Shown: positions 38,066-49,174, counted from the first letter of the stretch. The stretch is 64,000 nucleotides of DNA from Pusillimonas sp. T7-7 (GCF_000209655.1 NC_015458.1:1116001-1180000); one strand, 5' to 3'. Translations and numbers: made by a program. Notes: generated from the sequence alone by a model not told the origin.

Positions 38066-40432
38066 ATGTCTTATGTAGTGTCTTTCGAGCAGCTCCGCAT
38101 GACGGATGTCGACTCGGTCGGAGGAAAAAACGCATCACTAGGTGAAATGATCAGTCAGTTGGCCAGCGCCGGGGTAAGGGTCCCAGGCGGTTTTGCGACC
38201 ACTGCCGACGCATTTCGTGATTTCCTTAAATCCACGAAGCTCGATCAGCGTATTGCCGATCGCCTTCAAACCCTCGATTCCGACGACGTGCGCGAGCTTG
38301 CCTCGGCTGGCGCCGAGATTCGCCAATGGATTGTCGACACGCCTTTCCAGCCCGAGTTCGAACAAGCCATCCGTACGGCATTTGCCGAACTCGATGCCGA
38401 TGGGCAGGGCTCGTTTGCAGTGCGTTCGTCCGCAACGGCCGAAGATCTTCCCGACGCCTCCTTTGCCGGCCAGCAGGAAACCTTCCTGAATGTGGTGGGC
38501 ATCGACGACGTGCTCGATAAAATCCGCCATGTGTTCGCTTCGCTTTATAACGATCGCGCCATTTCCTATCGCGTGCACAAAGGCTATGCCCATGCCGAAG
38601 TCGCCTTGTCGGCCGGCATACAGCGCATGGTGCGGTCCGATCGAGGCAGCGCCGGTGTAATGTTCACCCTGGATACCGAATCGGGTTTCACCGATGTGGT
38701 GTTCATCACCTCGTCGTACGGGCTGGGCGAAACCGTGGTGCAGGGCGCCGTCAACCCCGACGAGTTCTATGTGTTCAAGCCCACCTTGGCTTCCGGGCAC
38801 TATCCCATCATCAGCCGCCGTATCGGTTCCAAGCTCCTCAAAATGGAGTTCGATGCCGAACGTACATCGGGTCATGCGGTGCGTACGGTCGATGTGCCCG
38901 TATCCGAGCGCAATCGGTACTCATTGACCGACGAAGAGGTCATCGAACTCGCGCGCTATGCCGTCATCATCGAAAAGCATTATCAGCGTCCCATGGATAT
39001 CGAATGGGGCCGCGACGGCATTGACGGCAAAATCTATATTCTTCAGGCTCGCCCTGAAACGGTCAAGTCGCAGCAAGGCCGCAACGACGTACAAGAACGT
39101 TATCGTCTGAAAGCCACCGGCGAAGTGCTGATCACGGGCCGTGCCATCGGTCAGAAGATTGGTTCGGGCAGGGTGCGCATTGTGGCCGATGTGTCTGAAA
39201 TGGATCAGGTCAAGGCCGGCGACATCCTGGTTACCGACATGACAGACCCCAACTGGGAACCGGTCATGAAACTGGCTTCGGCCATTGTCACCAACCGGGG
39301 CGGCCGCACCTGCCACGCGGCGATTATCGCTCGCGAGCTGGGCATTCCAGCCGTGGTTGGCTGCGCCGAAGCTACCGATGTTTTGGCCAATGGGCGAGAA
39401 GTCACCGTATCGTGCGCCGAGGGCGACGAGGGCCGCATCTACGACGGCCTGATCGAAACCGAGATCGAAGAAGTCCGCTGGGGTGAAATGCCCGATATCG
39501 GCCTGAAGATCATGATGAACGTGGGCAATCCGCAGCTGGCTTTCGATTTTTCGCAAATTCCCAACGAAGGGGTGGGGCTTGCGCGGCTCGAGTTCATCAT
39601 CAACAACAACATCAATGTGCACCCCAAGGCCGTGCTCGACTATCCCAATGTCGACGCCGAGCTCAAGCAGGCAGTCGAGTCGGCTGCGCGCGGCTATGCC
39701 AGCCCGCGCGCCTTCTTCGTCGAAAAACTTGCAGAAGGCATCAGCACCCTGGCCGCCGCTTTCTATCCCAAGCCCGTTATTGTTCGCTTGTCTGACTTCA
39801 AGTCGAATGAATATCGCAAGCTGGTAGGCGGTTCGCGTTACGAACCCGAAGAAGAGAACCCCATGCTGGGTTTCCGTGGCGCATCGCGCTACATCTCGCA
39901 GGAGTTCGAAGAGTGCTTCAAGATGGAATGCGAGGCGCTTAAAAAGGTGCGCGACGAAATGGGCCTGACCAACGTCGAAATCATGGTGCCGTTCGTACGC
40001 ACCTTGCCGCAAGCCGCCAAGGTGGTTGACCTGCTGGCCAGCCATGGCCTGGCCCGCGGCGAAAACGGCCTGCGCCTGATCATGATGTGCGAAGTGCCTT
40101 CCAACGCCATTCTGGCCGATCAGTTCCTGCAGTATTTCGATGGTTTCTCCATCGGTTCCAACGACATGACCCAGCTTACCCTGGGCCTGGATCGTGATTC
40201 AGGCATGGAACTGCTGGCGGCAGACTTCGATGAGCGCGACGAGGCGGTGCAATTCATGCTGCGCCGTGCCATTCAGGCTTGCCTGTCGGCCGGTAAGTAT
40301 GTAGGTATTTGCGGCCAGGGCCCCAGCGATCATCCTGATCTGGCCAACTGGCTCCGGGACGAAGGCATTCTTTCGATGTCGCTGAACCCGGATACCGTGG
40401 TCGATACCTGGCAGCGTCTGGCTAAGGCCTAA
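38066..40432 (+). CDS. ppsA: Phosphoenolpyruvate synthase
   Basis: Makes PEP from pyruvate and ATP, giving AMP and Pi, for gluconeogenesis. The 788-residue protein has the N-terminal ATP-grasp domain ([34 protein letters not shown]), the phosphohistidine swivel domain with catalytic His in [20 protein letters not shown], and the C-terminal PEP/pyruvate TIM barrel with [19 protein letters not shown] and [14 protein letters not shown]. Length is normal. Its regulator PpsR is encoded divergently. It is convergent with the TetR gene. Confidence 0.97.
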   Translation: MSYVVSFEQLRMTDVDSVGGKNASLGEMISQLASAGVRVPGGFATTADAFRDFLKSTKLDQRIADRLQTLDSDDVRELASAGAEIRQWIVDTPFQPEFEQAIRTAFAELDADGQGSFAVRSSATAEDLPDASFAGQQETFLNVVGIDDVLDKIRHVFASLYNDRAISYRVHKGYAHAEVALSAGIQRMVRSDRGSAGVMFTLDTESGFTDVVFITSSYGLGETVVQGAVNPDEFYVFKPTLASGHYPIISRRIGSKLLKMEFDAERTSGHAVRTVDVPVSERNRYSLTDEEVIELARYAVIIEKHYQRPMDIEWGRDGIDGKIYILQARPETVKSQQGRNDVQERYRLKATGEVLITGRAIGQKIGSGRVRIVADVSEMDQVKAGDILVTDMTDPNWEPVMKLASAIVTNRGGRTCHAAIIARELGIPAVVGCAEATDVLANGREVTVSCAEGDEGRIYDGLIETEIEEVRWGEMPDIGLKIMMNVGNPQLAFDFSQIPNEGVGLARLEFIINNNINVHPKAVLDYPNVDAELKQAVESAARGYASPRAFFVEKLAEGISTLAAAFYPKPVIVRLSDFKSNEYRKLVGGSRYEPEEENPMLGFRGASRYISQEFEECFKMECEALKKVRDEMGLTNVEIMVPFVRTLPQAAKVVDLLASHGLARGENGLRLIMMCEVPSNAILADQFLQYFDGFSIGSNDMTQLTLGLDRDSGMELLAADFDERDEAVQFMLRRAIQACLSAGKYVGICGQGPSDHPDLANWLRDEGILSMSLNPDTVVDTWQRLAKA

Positions 40433-40482
40433 GGGGCCGGCAAGGCGGGTAGCCCGGCACAGCGTGCTTGTGCCGCCCCTTC
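40431..40482. terminator. Nested hairpin between ppsA and the TetR gene
   Basis: Outer arms aagggg (40431-40436) and cccctt (40476-40482) enclose an inner stem cggcaca (40455-40461) with tgtgccg (40469-40475). The structure lies right after the ppsA stop codon in the 90-bp convergent gap. Without a T-run it is only a possible bidirectional transcription end. Confidence 0.4.
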
Positions 40483-40522
40483 CTACGGAAGCCGGCGGCG
40501 CACGTCTGACCGCCGAGTTACC

Positions 40523-41125
40523 TCAGGCTTTTGTGCCGTAGGCGTGCAAGAAGATTTCAACAATACATTCAGCCTTGCGCTGAGCTTCTGCCGCACTCAT
40601 CCTGTGATAAGACCCCAACAGGTTGCGTATTATCTCGGCCTCGCACAGGCACCGTAAATGCATCGCCATCATGTCGGTGTCCACATCGCGCAAAGTGCCT
40701 TTCTTGATTTCCTCTTGCAACGTGTTGGCGATTGTTGTCCATACCTGATGAGTGCCGTTTTCATAAAAACGGCGTCCTATGTCGGTGGTGCCGCCTACGG
40801 AAATCGCCACGCGCAGTATTTCCACCGTATCGGGTGCATTGATCAGTTTGAGCAGTGAAGTCACAAAGCGATGCAGCTGTGTGACGAAATCTCCTTCGGT
40901 CTGCAACAGTTTCAAAACATCGTCGGCGTGCTTGCCGGCCGAGTGCAGCATGGCTTCGAGCAGCAGTTCTTCCTTGGATGAAAAATAGTTGTACAGCGTG
41001 GCCTTGGAGCCGCCCACCCGGGCGGCTATCTGTGACATTGACGCAGCGTCGAAGCCGACTTCACGAAAGATTTCCAGGGCAACGTTCATGATTGCATCTT
41101 TTCTTGCTTCGCTTTTTGTTCTCAT
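40523..41125 (-). CDS. TetR/AcrR family repressor of the adjacent RND efflux operon
   Basis: A 200-residue regulator with an N-terminal TetR helix-turn-helix at about residues 28-50 (MSQIAARVGGSKATLYNYF followed by SSKEELL). The C-terminal ligand and dimer domain is helical and less conserved. It is divergent from the efflux locus across 177 bp that contain a clear palindrome. This is the standard arrangement for a repressor controlling both its own gene and the pump. The inducer is unknown. Confidence 0.88.
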   Translation of the reverse strand: MRTKSEARKDAIMNVALEIFREVGFDAASMSQIAARVGGSKATLYNYFSSKEELLLEAMLHSAGKHADDVLKLLQTEGDFVTQLHRFVTSLLKLINAPDTVEILRVAISVGGTTDIGRRFYENGTHQVWTTIANTLQEEIKKGTLRDVDTDMMAMHLRCLCEAEIIRNLLGSYHRMSAAEAQRKAECIVEIFLHAYGTKA

Positions 41126-41196
41126 TGTGCCCCTCCTGTTTCTGGACTAACCCGTACAGTTTTGCTTGACAGCTCTTTTTTGTCAAGGTTAAACTG

Positions 41197-41211
41197 ACCG
41201 TACAGTACGGT
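41197..41211. promoter_or_regulatory. Probable TetR-family operator
   Basis: A perfect odd palindrome, accgtac-a-gtacggt, lies between the tetR-type gene and the efflux genes. The left half-site pattern recurs as cccgtacag at 41151-41159, close to the repressor start codon. A second inverted repeat, cttgaca (41165-41171) and tgtcaag (41181-41187), places TTGACA-like -35 hexamers on both strands between them. Together they look like an autoregulated divergent control region. Confidence 0.6.
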
Positions 41212-41302
41212 TATAAATATAAAGCATGGACCGGATATGCCTGCGGCGAAACCTGCGGATATATCCGGTCCGGTGTTTTTTTCAACATATTGAGTCGCAT
41301 CC

Positions 41303-41852
41303 ATGAAGCCCAGTCCTCGATTTTCCTTTAGTAGAACAACAGCTCTGATGGCGTTGACAGTTGCGCTTGCTGCTTGCAGCCAACCTGAACAGGCGCCCCA
41401 AGCGGCTGCCACGCCCGAAGTCAGTAACCTTGCGGGCGGAATTCCCCAACCCTGACGGCAGCTTGCTTCCTGGCATGTTTGTTCAGGCGCAGTTGAACGA
41501 GGGTGTTCGAAACGACGCCATCCTGGTGCCCCAACAAGCTGTCATTCGCGACCAGATGGGCGAGGCTTTTGTCTGGGTGGTGAGTGCAGACAAGAAAGTG
41601 CAAAGGCGTCCTATCGTGGCGCTTAGAACCGTGGGCAATCAGTGGCTGGTTGGTCATGGCCTGCAAACTGGCGAGCAGGTTGTCACCGAAGGCGTTCAAC
41701 GTTTGCGCAACGGCATAGAGGTGGCGGCTACTCCTGCCAACAACGTGTCGGTTGTGATGACTTTTTCTGACCAGGAAGAGCCCCGGTCCGCGATCAAGAC
41801 AGCCGAGCCTGAACAAGCCAAGCTGTCCGGTAAACCTGAAACCGAAGCATAA
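41303..41852 (+). pseudogene. AcrA/MexA-type membrane fusion protein gene with large internal deletion
   Basis: The 5' end encodes a normal lipoprotein start: ATG 41303, a hydrophobic segment and the lipobox ALAAC with Cys at residue 25, up to about residue 41 (TPEVS). The frame then jumps: after about 41424 the sequence matches the C-terminal part of the adaptor family in the +1 frame (VTLRAEFPNPDGSLLPGMF, then ILVPQQAVIRDQMGEAFV and a normal C-terminus to 41852). The original frame stops at TGA 41453-41455. About 230-250 codons holding the hairpin, lipoyl and barrel domains are missing, inferred from family length. The RND and outer-membrane genes downstream are intact. Only weak non-ATG starts exist for the C-terminal piece. 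Confidence 0.85.
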
Positions 41853-41863
41853 AGGGTCGTCGA

Positions 41864-44800
41864 ATGTCAAAATTCTTTATAGACCGACCCATCTTTGCCT
41901 GGGTTCTGGCCATCGTGATCATGCTGGCGGGTGCATTGTCCATCTTTGGCATGCCCGTCAATCAATATCCCAACATCGCCGCGCCGGCCATCTCGGTTAG
42001 CGTTACCTATCCCGGAGCCTCGGCGCAAACCGTGCAGGACACGGTTGTGCAGGTGATCGAGCAGAAAATGAACGGCTTGGATGGCTTGCGGTATATGTCT
42101 TCCGAAAGCAATTCCGACGGCAGCATGAGTGTCATTCTGACCTTCGAGCAAGGTATCGACCCTGATATTGCCCAGGTTCAGGTGCAGAACAAGCTTCAGC
42201 TGGCAACGCCGCTGCTGCCTGAAGAGGTGCAACGCCAGGGCATACGCGTAGCCAAATACCAGGCCAACTTCATGCTGGTGGTGAGTTTGGTCGATGAAAG
42301 CGGGCGCATGGACGCAGCCGACCTGTCGGACTATATTGCCACCAATTTCCAGGATCCGATTTCGCGTACCGAAGGGGTGGGCGACTTCATGCTGTTCGGC
42401 TCGCAATATGCCATGCGTATCTGGCTTGATCCGGAAAAACTCAATAGCTTCGCGCTGACGCCAGGTGATGTAGCCAACGCCATTCGCACCCAGAACGTGC
42501 AGGTGGCTTCGGGCCAGCTTGGCGGTTTACCTACCGCGAAGGGCGTGCAGCTGACGGCCACCATTATTGGCAAGACCCGCTTGCAGACTATTCCTGAATT
42601 CGAAAACATTCTGCTTAAGGTCAACCCCGATGGCTCACAGCTGCGCCTGCGTGACGTGTCGGAAATCACCCTTGGCGCCGAGAACTTTTCAATTTCGAGC
42701 GAGTACAACGGCAACCCGTCGTCGGGCATGGCTTTGCGCCTGGCATCGGGTGGCAACCTGCTGGAAACGGTCGAACGCGTTGAAGGCGTTATCGGCAAGC
42801 TTGAAGCCTTTCTACCGGATGGCCTGAAAATTGTTTATCCCTACGACACCACACCGGTTGTAGAGGCATCGATCGACTCGGTCGTACATACGCTGTTTGA
42901 AGCCATTGTTCTCGTTTTCCTGGTGATGTATCTGTTTTTACAGAACTTCCGGGCTACGCTGATTCCGACGCTGGCTGTTCCGGTGGTGTTGCTGGGCACG
43001 TTCGGGATACTGTCCGCGTTTGGCTTCACCATCAACATCTTGACCATGTACGCCATGGTGCTGGCTATCGGGCTTCTGGTGGACGATGCCATCGTGGTGG
43101 TTGAGAACGTCGAGCGGGTGATGGTCGAAGAAGGGCTCTCGGCCCGCGAGGCTACCCGCAAATCCATGGGACAGATTCAGGGGGCATTGGTGGGTATTGG
43201 CGTGGTGCTTTCGGCCGTGTTTGTGCCGATGGCGTTTTTTGGTGGGTCGGCGGGCATTATCTATAAGCAGTTCGCCATTACCATCGTATCGGCCATGGGC
43301 TTGTCGGTGCTTGTGGCGCTGATTTTCACGCCAGCCTTGTGCGCTACGATGCTCAAGCCTTCCACGGCCGAGCATCACAACAAAAAAGGTTTCTTCGGTT
43401 GGTTCAACCGTGTGTTCGATCGTGGCAACAACCGCTATCAGCGTAGTGTGACGGGCATGCTCAAGCATCGTGGCCGTTACATGGTGGTCTTTGTGCTTAT
43501 CGTCGGCGGCCTGGCTGTATTGTTTAGCCGCATTCCCACGACCTTCTTGCCCGAAGAAGATCAATCCATCATGTTTGTACAGGTACAAACACCTTCCAAT
43601 TCAAGTGCCGAACGCACCGGTGCCGCTCTTGACGAGGTGACCAATTATCTGCTGAACGAAGAGTCGGGCATGGTGGAGTCTGTCATGACCGTAAAAGGCT
43701 TTAGCTTTGCTGGCCGCGGCCAGAACTCGGGGATTGCATTTGTAAAGCTCAAGCCATGGGAAGAGCGGGAAGGCGACGTAACCGACGTATTCAGCCTGGC
43801 CCAGCGTTCGGGGGTACGCTTTGCGCAGATCAAGGATGCAACGGCTTTCGCCTTCGTTCCTCCCGCCATCATCGAAATGGGGAACGCCACCGGTTTTGAC
43901 TTTTATCTGCAAAACATGGGGGGCCTCAGTCATGACCAGATGATGGCCGCACGCAATCAGCTTCTGCAGTTGGCCGCTCAAGATCCCGCCTTGACCATGG
44001 TGCGTCCCAATGGCTTGGATGACGAGCCGCAGTACCAAGTCTTGATCGACGATGAAAAAGTGCGCGCCTTGCAGCTGAACCTGGCTGACGTCAATGAAAC
44101 AATGTCCGCGGCATGGGGTTCAATGTACGTGAATGATTTTATTGATCGCGGTCGGGTCAAGCGCGTTTATATCCAGGGCGAAATGGCGTCACGCCTGGCG
44201 CCCGAAGACTTCGGCAAGTGGTATGTGCGCAATGCCGAAGGCAATATGGTGCCGTTCTCGGCCTTTGCGACAGGCGAGTGGATTTACGGTTCACCCAAGC
44301 TGCAGCGGTTCAATGGCGTGCCGGCCATACAAATACAGGGGGCGCCGGCGCCCGGCTACAGCACAGGTGAGGCCATGCAGGCGATCGAGCGCCTTGTTGC
44401 CCAACTGCCCGAGGGCGTAGACATGGCCTATAACGGCTTGTCATACGAAGAGCGCCGGACAGGCTCGCAGGCGCCGATGCTGTATGCCTTGACGGTATTG
44501 ATTGTGTTCCTCAGCCTGGCTGCCCTGCACGAAAGCTGGTCTGTACCCGCTTCCGTCATGCTTGTCGTGCCCTTGGGCGTGATAGGGGCTGTCATCGCGA
44601 CCTTGTTAAGAGGCTTGTCCAACGACGTCTTCTTCCAGATTGGTTTGCTGACCACTGTAGGCCTGTCGGCCAAGAACGCGATCTTGATTGTGGAGTTTGC
44701 CAAGCAGCTGTACGAGCAAGAAGGACGAACATTGGTTCAGGCCGCTGTCGAGGCAGCCAAGCTGCGCTTGCGACCCATCATCATGACTTCGCTTGCTTTT

Positions 44801-45010
44801 ACTTTTGGCGTTTTACCGATGGCCCTGGCCAGTGGCGCAGGCCAGGGTAGTCAGCATGCCATTGCCACAGGCGTGGTGGGAGGCATGATCACCGCCACAG
44901 TACTGGCTATTTTCTTCATACCCCTGTTCTTTGTGGTGGTCATGTCACTAAGCAAGAAAAAAACACCGGTGGCTGACCATCAGCCTGCCTTGGAAGGAGC
45001 CCAGTCGTGA
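41864..45010 (+). CDS. RND family multidrug efflux transporter (AcrB/MexB-like, HAE1)
   Basis: Inner-membrane proton-driven drug exporter. The 1048-residue length and duplicated 6+6 helix layout are typical. The N-terminus [17 protein letters not shown] is the family start. The proton-relay Asp pair is visible in [18 protein letters not shown], and the periplasmic porter part has [13 protein letters not shown]. No truncation or frameshift is seen. It follows the broken adaptor gene by 11 bp and overlaps the next gene by 4 bp. Without the neighbouring adaptor it would have to borrow another one, be inactive, or the deletion is strain-specific. Confidence 0.95.
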   Translation: MSKFFIDRPIFAWVLAIVIMLAGALSIFGMPVNQYPNIAAPAISVSVTYPGASAQTVQDTVVQVIEQKMNGLDGLRYMSSESNSDGSMSVILTFEQGIDPDIAQVQVQNKLQLATPLLPEEVQRQGIRVAKYQANFMLVVSLVDESGRMDAADLSDYIATNFQDPISRTEGVGDFMLFGSQYAMRIWLDPEKLNSFALTPGDVANAIRTQNVQVASGQLGGLPTAKGVQLTATIIGKTRLQTIPEFENILLKVNPDGSQLRLRDVSEITLGAENFSISSEYNGNPSSGMALRLASGGNLLETVERVEGVIGKLEAFLPDGLKIVYPYDTTPVVEASIDSVVHTLFEAIVLVFLVMYLFLQNFRATLIPTLAVPVVLLGTFGILSAFGFTINILTMYAMVLAIGLLVDDAIVVVENVERVMVEEGLSAREATRKSMGQIQGALVGIGVVLSAVFVPMAFFGGSAGIIYKQFAITIVSAMGLSVLVALIFTPALCATMLKPSTAEHHNKKGFFGWFNRVFDRGNNRYQRSVTGMLKHRGRYMVVFVLIVGGLAVLFSRIPTTFLPEEDQSIMFVQVQTPSNSSAERTGAALDEVTNYLLNEESGMVESVMTVKGFSFAGRGQNSGIAFVKLKPWEEREGDVTDVFSLAQRSGVRFAQIKDATAFAFVPPAIIEMGNATGFDFYLQNMGGLSHDQMMAARNQLLQLAAQDPALTMVRPNGLDDEPQYQVLIDDEKVRALQLNLADVNETMSAAWGSMYVNDFIDRGRVKRVYIQGEMASRLAPEDFGKWYVRNAEGNMVPFSAFATGEWIYGSPKLQRFNGVPAIQIQGAPAPGYSTGEAMQAIERLVAQLPEGVDMAYNGLSYEERRTGSQAPMLYALTVLIVFLSLAALHESWSVPASVMLVVPLGVIGAVIATLLRGLSNDVFFQIGLLTTVGLSAKNAILIVEFAKQLYEQEGRTLVQAAVEAAKLRLRPIIMTSLAFTFGVLPMALASGAGQGSQHAIATGVVGGMITATVLAIFFIPLFFVVVMSLSKKKTPVADHQPALEGAQS

Positions 45011-46446
45011 GATTCGCAATGATCACATCGGGGGTGGCCCTGAGCATGCTGTTGCAGGCCTGCTCCCTGACTCCGAAGTACGAACGTCCAGCCTTGCCGG
45101 CCGAAACGGCGGCTTGGCCGCAGGGCGAGGCCTACGGCGAATCGCAAAAGCTAGGAATGGCCGCAGCCGATATCAGCTGGCAGTCTTTCTTTCAAGACCC
45201 CGCGCTAAAGAAGCTGATTGCCGTGGCCTTGGACAGCAACCGCGATCTGCGTGTCGCCGCATTGAATGTTGACGCCTATCGGGCGCAGTATCGTATTCAG
45301 CGCTCGGCGCTTTTCCCCAGTCTGGACGCCGCCGGAAACGGAGCCCGCCAGCGTTTGCCTGCCGACCTGTCGCCTAGTGGCGCAGCAGGTATTTCTTCAC
45401 AGTATGATGTGGGCGCCGCCATGGCGTTCGAGCTCGATTTCTTCGGCCGTATCCGCAACATGAACCAGCAGGCGCTGGAAGAATATCTTGCTACTGAAGA
45501 GGCTAAACGCAGCGTTCACATAAGCCTGGTGGCCAATGTGGCTCAGGCCTATCTGACCTGGCAGGCGGATCAGGCCTTGCTCGAGGTAGCGCAGCGTACG
45601 CTTCAGACGAATGAGAGAACGCTTTCGCTGATACAGAGCAGTTTTGATGCGGGCGTGGCATCGGCGCTGGAAGTGCGCCAGGCGCGCACTACCGTTAACG
45701 AGGCGCGTGCCTATGTGCAGCGCTACACACGTCAGGTGGCTGTTGATGTGAATGGCCTGAGAATGCTGCTTGGCGGGCCATTGCCTACCGATATGCCACA
45801 GGGTTTGAAGCTGGACAGCCAGGTATTTGCCGAGATACCCGTGGGCTTGCCTTCTGATTTATTGCAGCGTCGACCGGATATCCTGGCTGCCGAACATCGT
45901 TTGATCGGCGCCAATGCCAATATTGGCGCAGCCCGCGCCGCATTCTTTCCGCGTATCAGTTTGACGGGCAGTGCCGGTACGGCCAGCTCGCAAATGTCGG
46001 GGTTATTCGAGGGCGGATCGGGCACATGGGCTTTCATGCCCAGCATCTCCATGCCCATCTTCAATGCGGGCCGGCTTGGCGCAAACCTGGATTACGCAGA
46101 AATCCAAAGCGATATTCGCGTTGCCCAGTACGAGCGGACCATTCAGAACGCTTTTCGCGAAGTGTCGGACAGCCTGGCTGCGCGCGGCACATACGGCAAG
46201 CAATTGGAGGCCCAGCGTGAATTGGTGGAAAACACCAGCGAATACTTCAAGCTGGCGCAGCAACGCTACGATGAGGGCGTGGACAGCTACCTGAATGTGC
46301 TTGATGCCCAGCGCCTGCTGTTCACCTCGCAGCAGCAGTATATTCAGGATCGTCTGGCGCAGTTGAACAGCGAAATTGATCTGTACAAGGCGCTGGGCGG
46401 GGGCTGGCTGGAAACCGATGCCGTGAGTGTTGTACATTCCAGTTAA
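45007..46446 (+). CDS. Outer-membrane efflux lipoprotein (OprM/NodT family)
   Basis: Outer-membrane channel of the tripartite pump. The 479-residue precursor has a lipoprotein signal ([18 protein letters not shown], lipidated Cys about 19) and two repeats of the outer-membrane efflux fold, with the conserved segments [33 protein letters not shown] and [20 protein letters not shown]. The start is GTG at 45007, overlapping the RND stop (GTGA), so translation is coupled. It ends the locus; 20 bp later the NDH-2 gene begins. Confidence 0.94.
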   Translation: MRFAMITSGVALSMLLQACSLTPKYERPALPAETAAWPQGEAYGESQKLGMAAADISWQSFFQDPALKKLIAVALDSNRDLRVAALNVDAYRAQYRIQRSALFPSLDAAGNGARQRLPADLSPSGAAGISSQYDVGAAMAFELDFFGRIRNMNQQALEEYLATEEAKRSVHISLVANVAQAYLTWQADQALLEVAQRTLQTNERTLSLIQSSFDAGVASALEVRQARTTVNEARAYVQRYTRQVAVDVNGLRMLLGGPLPTDMPQGLKLDSQVFAEIPVGLPSDLLQRRPDILAAEHRLIGANANIGAARAAFFPRISLTGSAGTASSQMSGLFEGGSGTWAFMPSISMPIFNAGRLGANLDYAEIQSDIRVAQYERTIQNAFREVSDSLAARGTYGKQLEAQRELVENTSEYFKLAQQRYDEGVDSYLNVLDAQRLLFTSQQQYIQDRLAQLNSEIDLYKALGGGWLETDAVSVVHSS

Positions 46447-46466
46447 GTACTGAAGCAGGAGCGCAC

Positions 46467-47774
46467 ATGAACGAACAGGCACATAAGGTGGTGATAGTCG
46501 GCGGTGGCGCCGGCGGCCTGGAACTGGCTGCCAAGCTGGGGCGCAAGTACGGGCCTGCCCATGTGCTGCTGGTCGATAAAGACGGCGGGCACATCTGGAA
46601 GCCTTCCTTGCATGAGGTGGCCGCCGGGACGCTGGACATACACCGTGAAGGGCTGTCGTATTTCATGCTGGCCAAGGATTGCGGCTTCACCTTTATTTAT
46701 GGCGAGCTCGAAGCCATAGACCGCGAGGCCAGGCTCCTCAAGCTCAAGCCCGTTCTCTCCGACTCGCAGGAAGAGGTGTTTCCGGCCCGAGACATTGCCT
46801 ACGACACCCTGGTCATGGCGGTGGGCAGCAAATCCAACTTTTTCGGTACGCCGGGCACGGCCGATTTTGCCATCGCACTCGACTCCACTGACCAGGCCGA
46901 GCGTTTCCGTCTGCGCCTGCTGCATGAACTGGTGCAGGCAAGCCGAAACAAATCGGAAGAGCCCGGTTACAAGCTGAATATCGGGATTGTGGGCGGCGGC
47001 GCAACGGGGGTGGAACTGGCGGCCGAGCTGCTGGAAGCCTGCGCCGATGCCTCGTTTTATGGCTTGAACGACCTGGATCCCGCCACCGACATACGTATTA
47101 CCTTGCTCGAAGGCAGTCAACGCATTTTGTCGGCCTTGCCCGAAAAAATGTCGGCCGCCGCGCAGGAACTGCTTGAGAGCAGAGGTGTAAAGGTCAAGAC
47201 CTCGGTACGCGTTGCAAGCGTCGAGGCGGATGCCCTCATCGACAGCGAAGGCAATCGCTATCCGGCCGATCTTTGCGTATGGGCGGCAGGCATTGAAGCG
47301 CCGGCGTGGTTATCCCGGCTTGGGCTGGAAACCAACCGCATCAATCAACTGATCGTGGACAGCAGTTTGCGCAGTTCCGATCCAGCCATTTATGCACTGG
47401 GAGACTGCGCCGAGGCGCCCTGGCTGGGCGAAGACCGCCCCTTGCCCGCCCGAGCCCAGGTGGCGCATCAGCAAGCCAGCTTCCTGTTGGATACCATGCG
47501 GGATCGTATCAAGGGCCAGCAGCCTCAGGCACGCGAATTCCGCTTTCGCGATTATGGTTCGCTGGTATCGGTGGGGCACAGCCGGGGGGTTGGAAGCCTG
47601 ATGGGTGTACTGTCGGGTAAAAGCTGGTTCGTCGAAGGCTGGCTTGCGCGGCTCATGTACATGAGCCTGCATTTAATGCATCACTTGGCTGTGCTTGGCC
47701 CGGTGCGTACCGGCACGCTGGCAATAGGGCGCCTGTTCATGAAGCGCGCCGCACCCCGCGTCAAGCTGCATTAA
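46467..47774 (+). CDS. Type II NADH:quinone oxidoreductase (NDH-2-like)
   Basis: Non-proton-pumping respiratory flavoenzyme, peripheral on the inner membrane. The 435-residue protein has two dinucleotide-binding motifs (VVIVGGGAGGLELAAKLG at the N-terminus and IGIVGGGATGVELAAELLEA in the middle). It also has the FAD block AIYALGDCAEAP and the conserved ARAQVAHQQASFL. Near the C-terminus an amphipathic stretch GWLARLMYMSLHLMHHLAV probably anchors it to the membrane. The family resemblance is strong; the quinone specificity cannot be read. Confidence 0.9.
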   Translation: MNEQAHKVVIVGGGAGGLELAAKLGRKYGPAHVLLVDKDGGHIWKPSLHEVAAGTLDIHREGLSYFMLAKDCGFTFIYGELEAIDREARLLKLKPVLSDSQEEVFPARDIAYDTLVMAVGSKSNFFGTPGTADFAIALDSTDQAERFRLRLLHELVQASRNKSEEPGYKLNIGIVGGGATGVELAAELLEACADASFYGLNDLDPATDIRITLLEGSQRILSALPEKMSAAAQELLESRGVKVKTSVRVASVEADALIDSEGNRYPADLCVWAAGIEAPAWLSRLGLETNRINQLIVDSSLRSSDPAIYALGDCAEAPWLGEDRPLPARAQVAHQQASFLLDTMRDRIKGQQPQAREFRFRDYGSLVSVGHSRGVGSLMGVLSGKSWFVEGWLARLMYMSLHLMHHLAVLGPVRTGTLAIGRLFMKRAAPRVKLH

Positions 47775-47854
47775 ATCGCGGGCCACATCGCACTACAATG
47801 GGCATGCCAAGCCTGTTGGCCAGGTGTCGGCCCATGCAGTCAGGAGGTGCAGGC

Positions 47855-48580
47855 ATGAAGTTCTACGCGCAAATAAACACGCCTTTGGGCCCGATGCTGC
47901 TCAGCTCGCAGGGCACGCAGCTTGATGGCCTATATTTTGTCGGCCAGGAAGATTGTCCTGCTGTAGGCGGACAGGCCTTTGCAAAACCGGGCAAGGCTGA
48001 TCCGACTGCGGGAATGATGGCTAGCATGGCCATTAAAGACTTCAAGGCCCATAAGAAAACAATAGCACCCGCTCTGTTCGATGAAGACGACTTGCGCCCG
48101 ACCGGACTGGCCGCCTGCGGTGATACGGGTGGCGCCATTGCGGCCAACTTATCTGCCGACCGCGCAACAAGCGAATATGCCGTAGACCATTTCCCGATCG
48201 TGATGCAGCCCAATACACCACAAAGTGCGGTGGACTTGTTTGAACAAACCCGCAAGGAACTGGAAGAGTACTTTGAGGGCAAACGCAAGGTATTTGCTGT
48301 ACCTCTACATCTAAAGGGAACCGACTTTCAAAAGAAAGTCTGGCAAGCGTTGCTGGGCATCCCCTATGGTGAATACGTATCGTACGGCGACGTGGCGCTG
48401 GCGGCAGGCCTTACGCCTGGGCACGGACGCGCTGTGGGAACGGCGGTGGGGCGCAACCCCCTGACCATCATCGTGCCTTGTCATCGCGTGCTGGCGAGCA
48501 CAGGACGCCTGAATGGCTACACCGGTGGGCTGGAACGCAAGTTCGCGCTGCTGGAACTGGAAGGCTTTACCCTGGGCTGA
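47855..48580 (+). CDS. Methylated-DNA--protein-cysteine methyltransferase (Ogt-like) with extra segment
   Basis: Suicide DNA-repair protein that takes alkyl groups from O6-alkylguanine. The C-terminal domain is complete: TDFQKKVWQALLGIPYGEYV, RAVGTAVGRNPL, and the acceptor-Cys motif IVPCHRVLASTGRLNGY (Cys about 209). The N-terminal part starts as in Ogt (INTPLGPMLLSS). Between the two, about residues 36-120, lies a segment some 65-70 residues longer than in typical Ogt (about 165-180 residues in total), with no recognisable motif. The ATG at 47855 has aggagg at 47842-47847; an upstream in-frame start is unlikely. Confidence 0.88.
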   Translation: MKFYAQINTPLGPMLLSSQGTQLDGLYFVGQEDCPAVGGQAFAKPGKADPTAGMMASMAIKDFKAHKKTIAPALFDEDDLRPTGLAACGDTGGAIAANLSADRATSEYAVDHFPIVMQPNTPQSAVDLFEQTRKELEEYFEGKRKVFAVPLHLKGTDFQKKVWQALLGIPYGEYVSYGDVALAAGLTPGHGRAVGTAVGRNPLTIIVPCHRVLASTGRLNGYTGGLERKFALLELEGFTLG

Positions 48581-48647
48581 CATGAAGTGGGCCTGGGCAC
48601 ACTTCAAATGCTTGCGACAGTACCCACCTTACCGTAGCAGGCCGAGC

Positions 48648-49115
48648 TCAGTTATCTTTTCGGTTGCTGCGGGTGTCATGCTTCATGATGCGTTCTTTTT
48701 CACGCTCCCAATCTTTATCGCGTGCGGTGTCGCGCTTATCATGCAGCTTTTTGCCGCGCCCAAGCCCAAAATCGAGCTTGATGCGCCCATTCTTGTAATG
48801 CAGGTTCAGCGGCACCAGGGTATAGCCACGCTGTTCCACCTTGCCAATCAGCTTGCTGATTTCTTCGGCCTTCAGCAGCAGTTTGCGGGTACGGGTGGAG
48901 TTGGGATGGATGTGCGTCGAGGCAGTAGGTAGCGGACTGATATGCATATTGATGATCCAGATCTCGCCATCACGTACGATAACGTAGCTTTCCTTCAGCT
49001 GCACATGCCCGGCACGTATTGCTTTTACTTCCCATCCTTCCAGCACAAGGCCCGCCTCGTAGCGGTCTTCAATGAAGTAATCGTGCGTTGCTTTGCGGTT
49101 ATCGACAATGCTCAT
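48648..49115 (-). CDS. smpB: SsrA-binding protein SmpB
   Basis: tmRNA partner in trans-translation ribosome rescue. The 155-residue protein has [40 protein letters not shown] and a basic C-terminal tail ([19 protein letters not shown]) that inserts into the ribosome. It is divergent from ratA across 59 bp, the common neighbourhood. The tmRNA gene itself is not in the window. Confidence 0.96.
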   Translation of the reverse strand: MSIVDNRKATHDYFIEDRYEAGLVLEGWEVKAIRAGHVQLKESYVIVRDGEIWIINMHISPLPTASTHIHPNSTRTRKLLLKAEEISKLIGKVEQRGYTLVPLNLHYKNGRIKLDFGLGRGKKLHDKRDTARDKDWEREKERIMKHDTRSNRKDN

Positions 49116-49174
49116 GAATCACAATATGGTTGTAGACTGTAAAATCAGTACATTCTATCCATTAACGACTCTCG

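Noticed and set aside
38921..40045. 374-codon minus-strand frame opposite ppsA
   Set aside because: A shadow of the PEP synthase frame; composition follows the codon positions of ppsA and there is no motif or start signal.
40455..40475. Inner cggcaca/tgtgccg stem after ppsA as a LexA or similar operator
   Set aside because: It lies between convergent genes, after both stop codons, where an operator would control nothing; a transcript-end hairpin is more likely.
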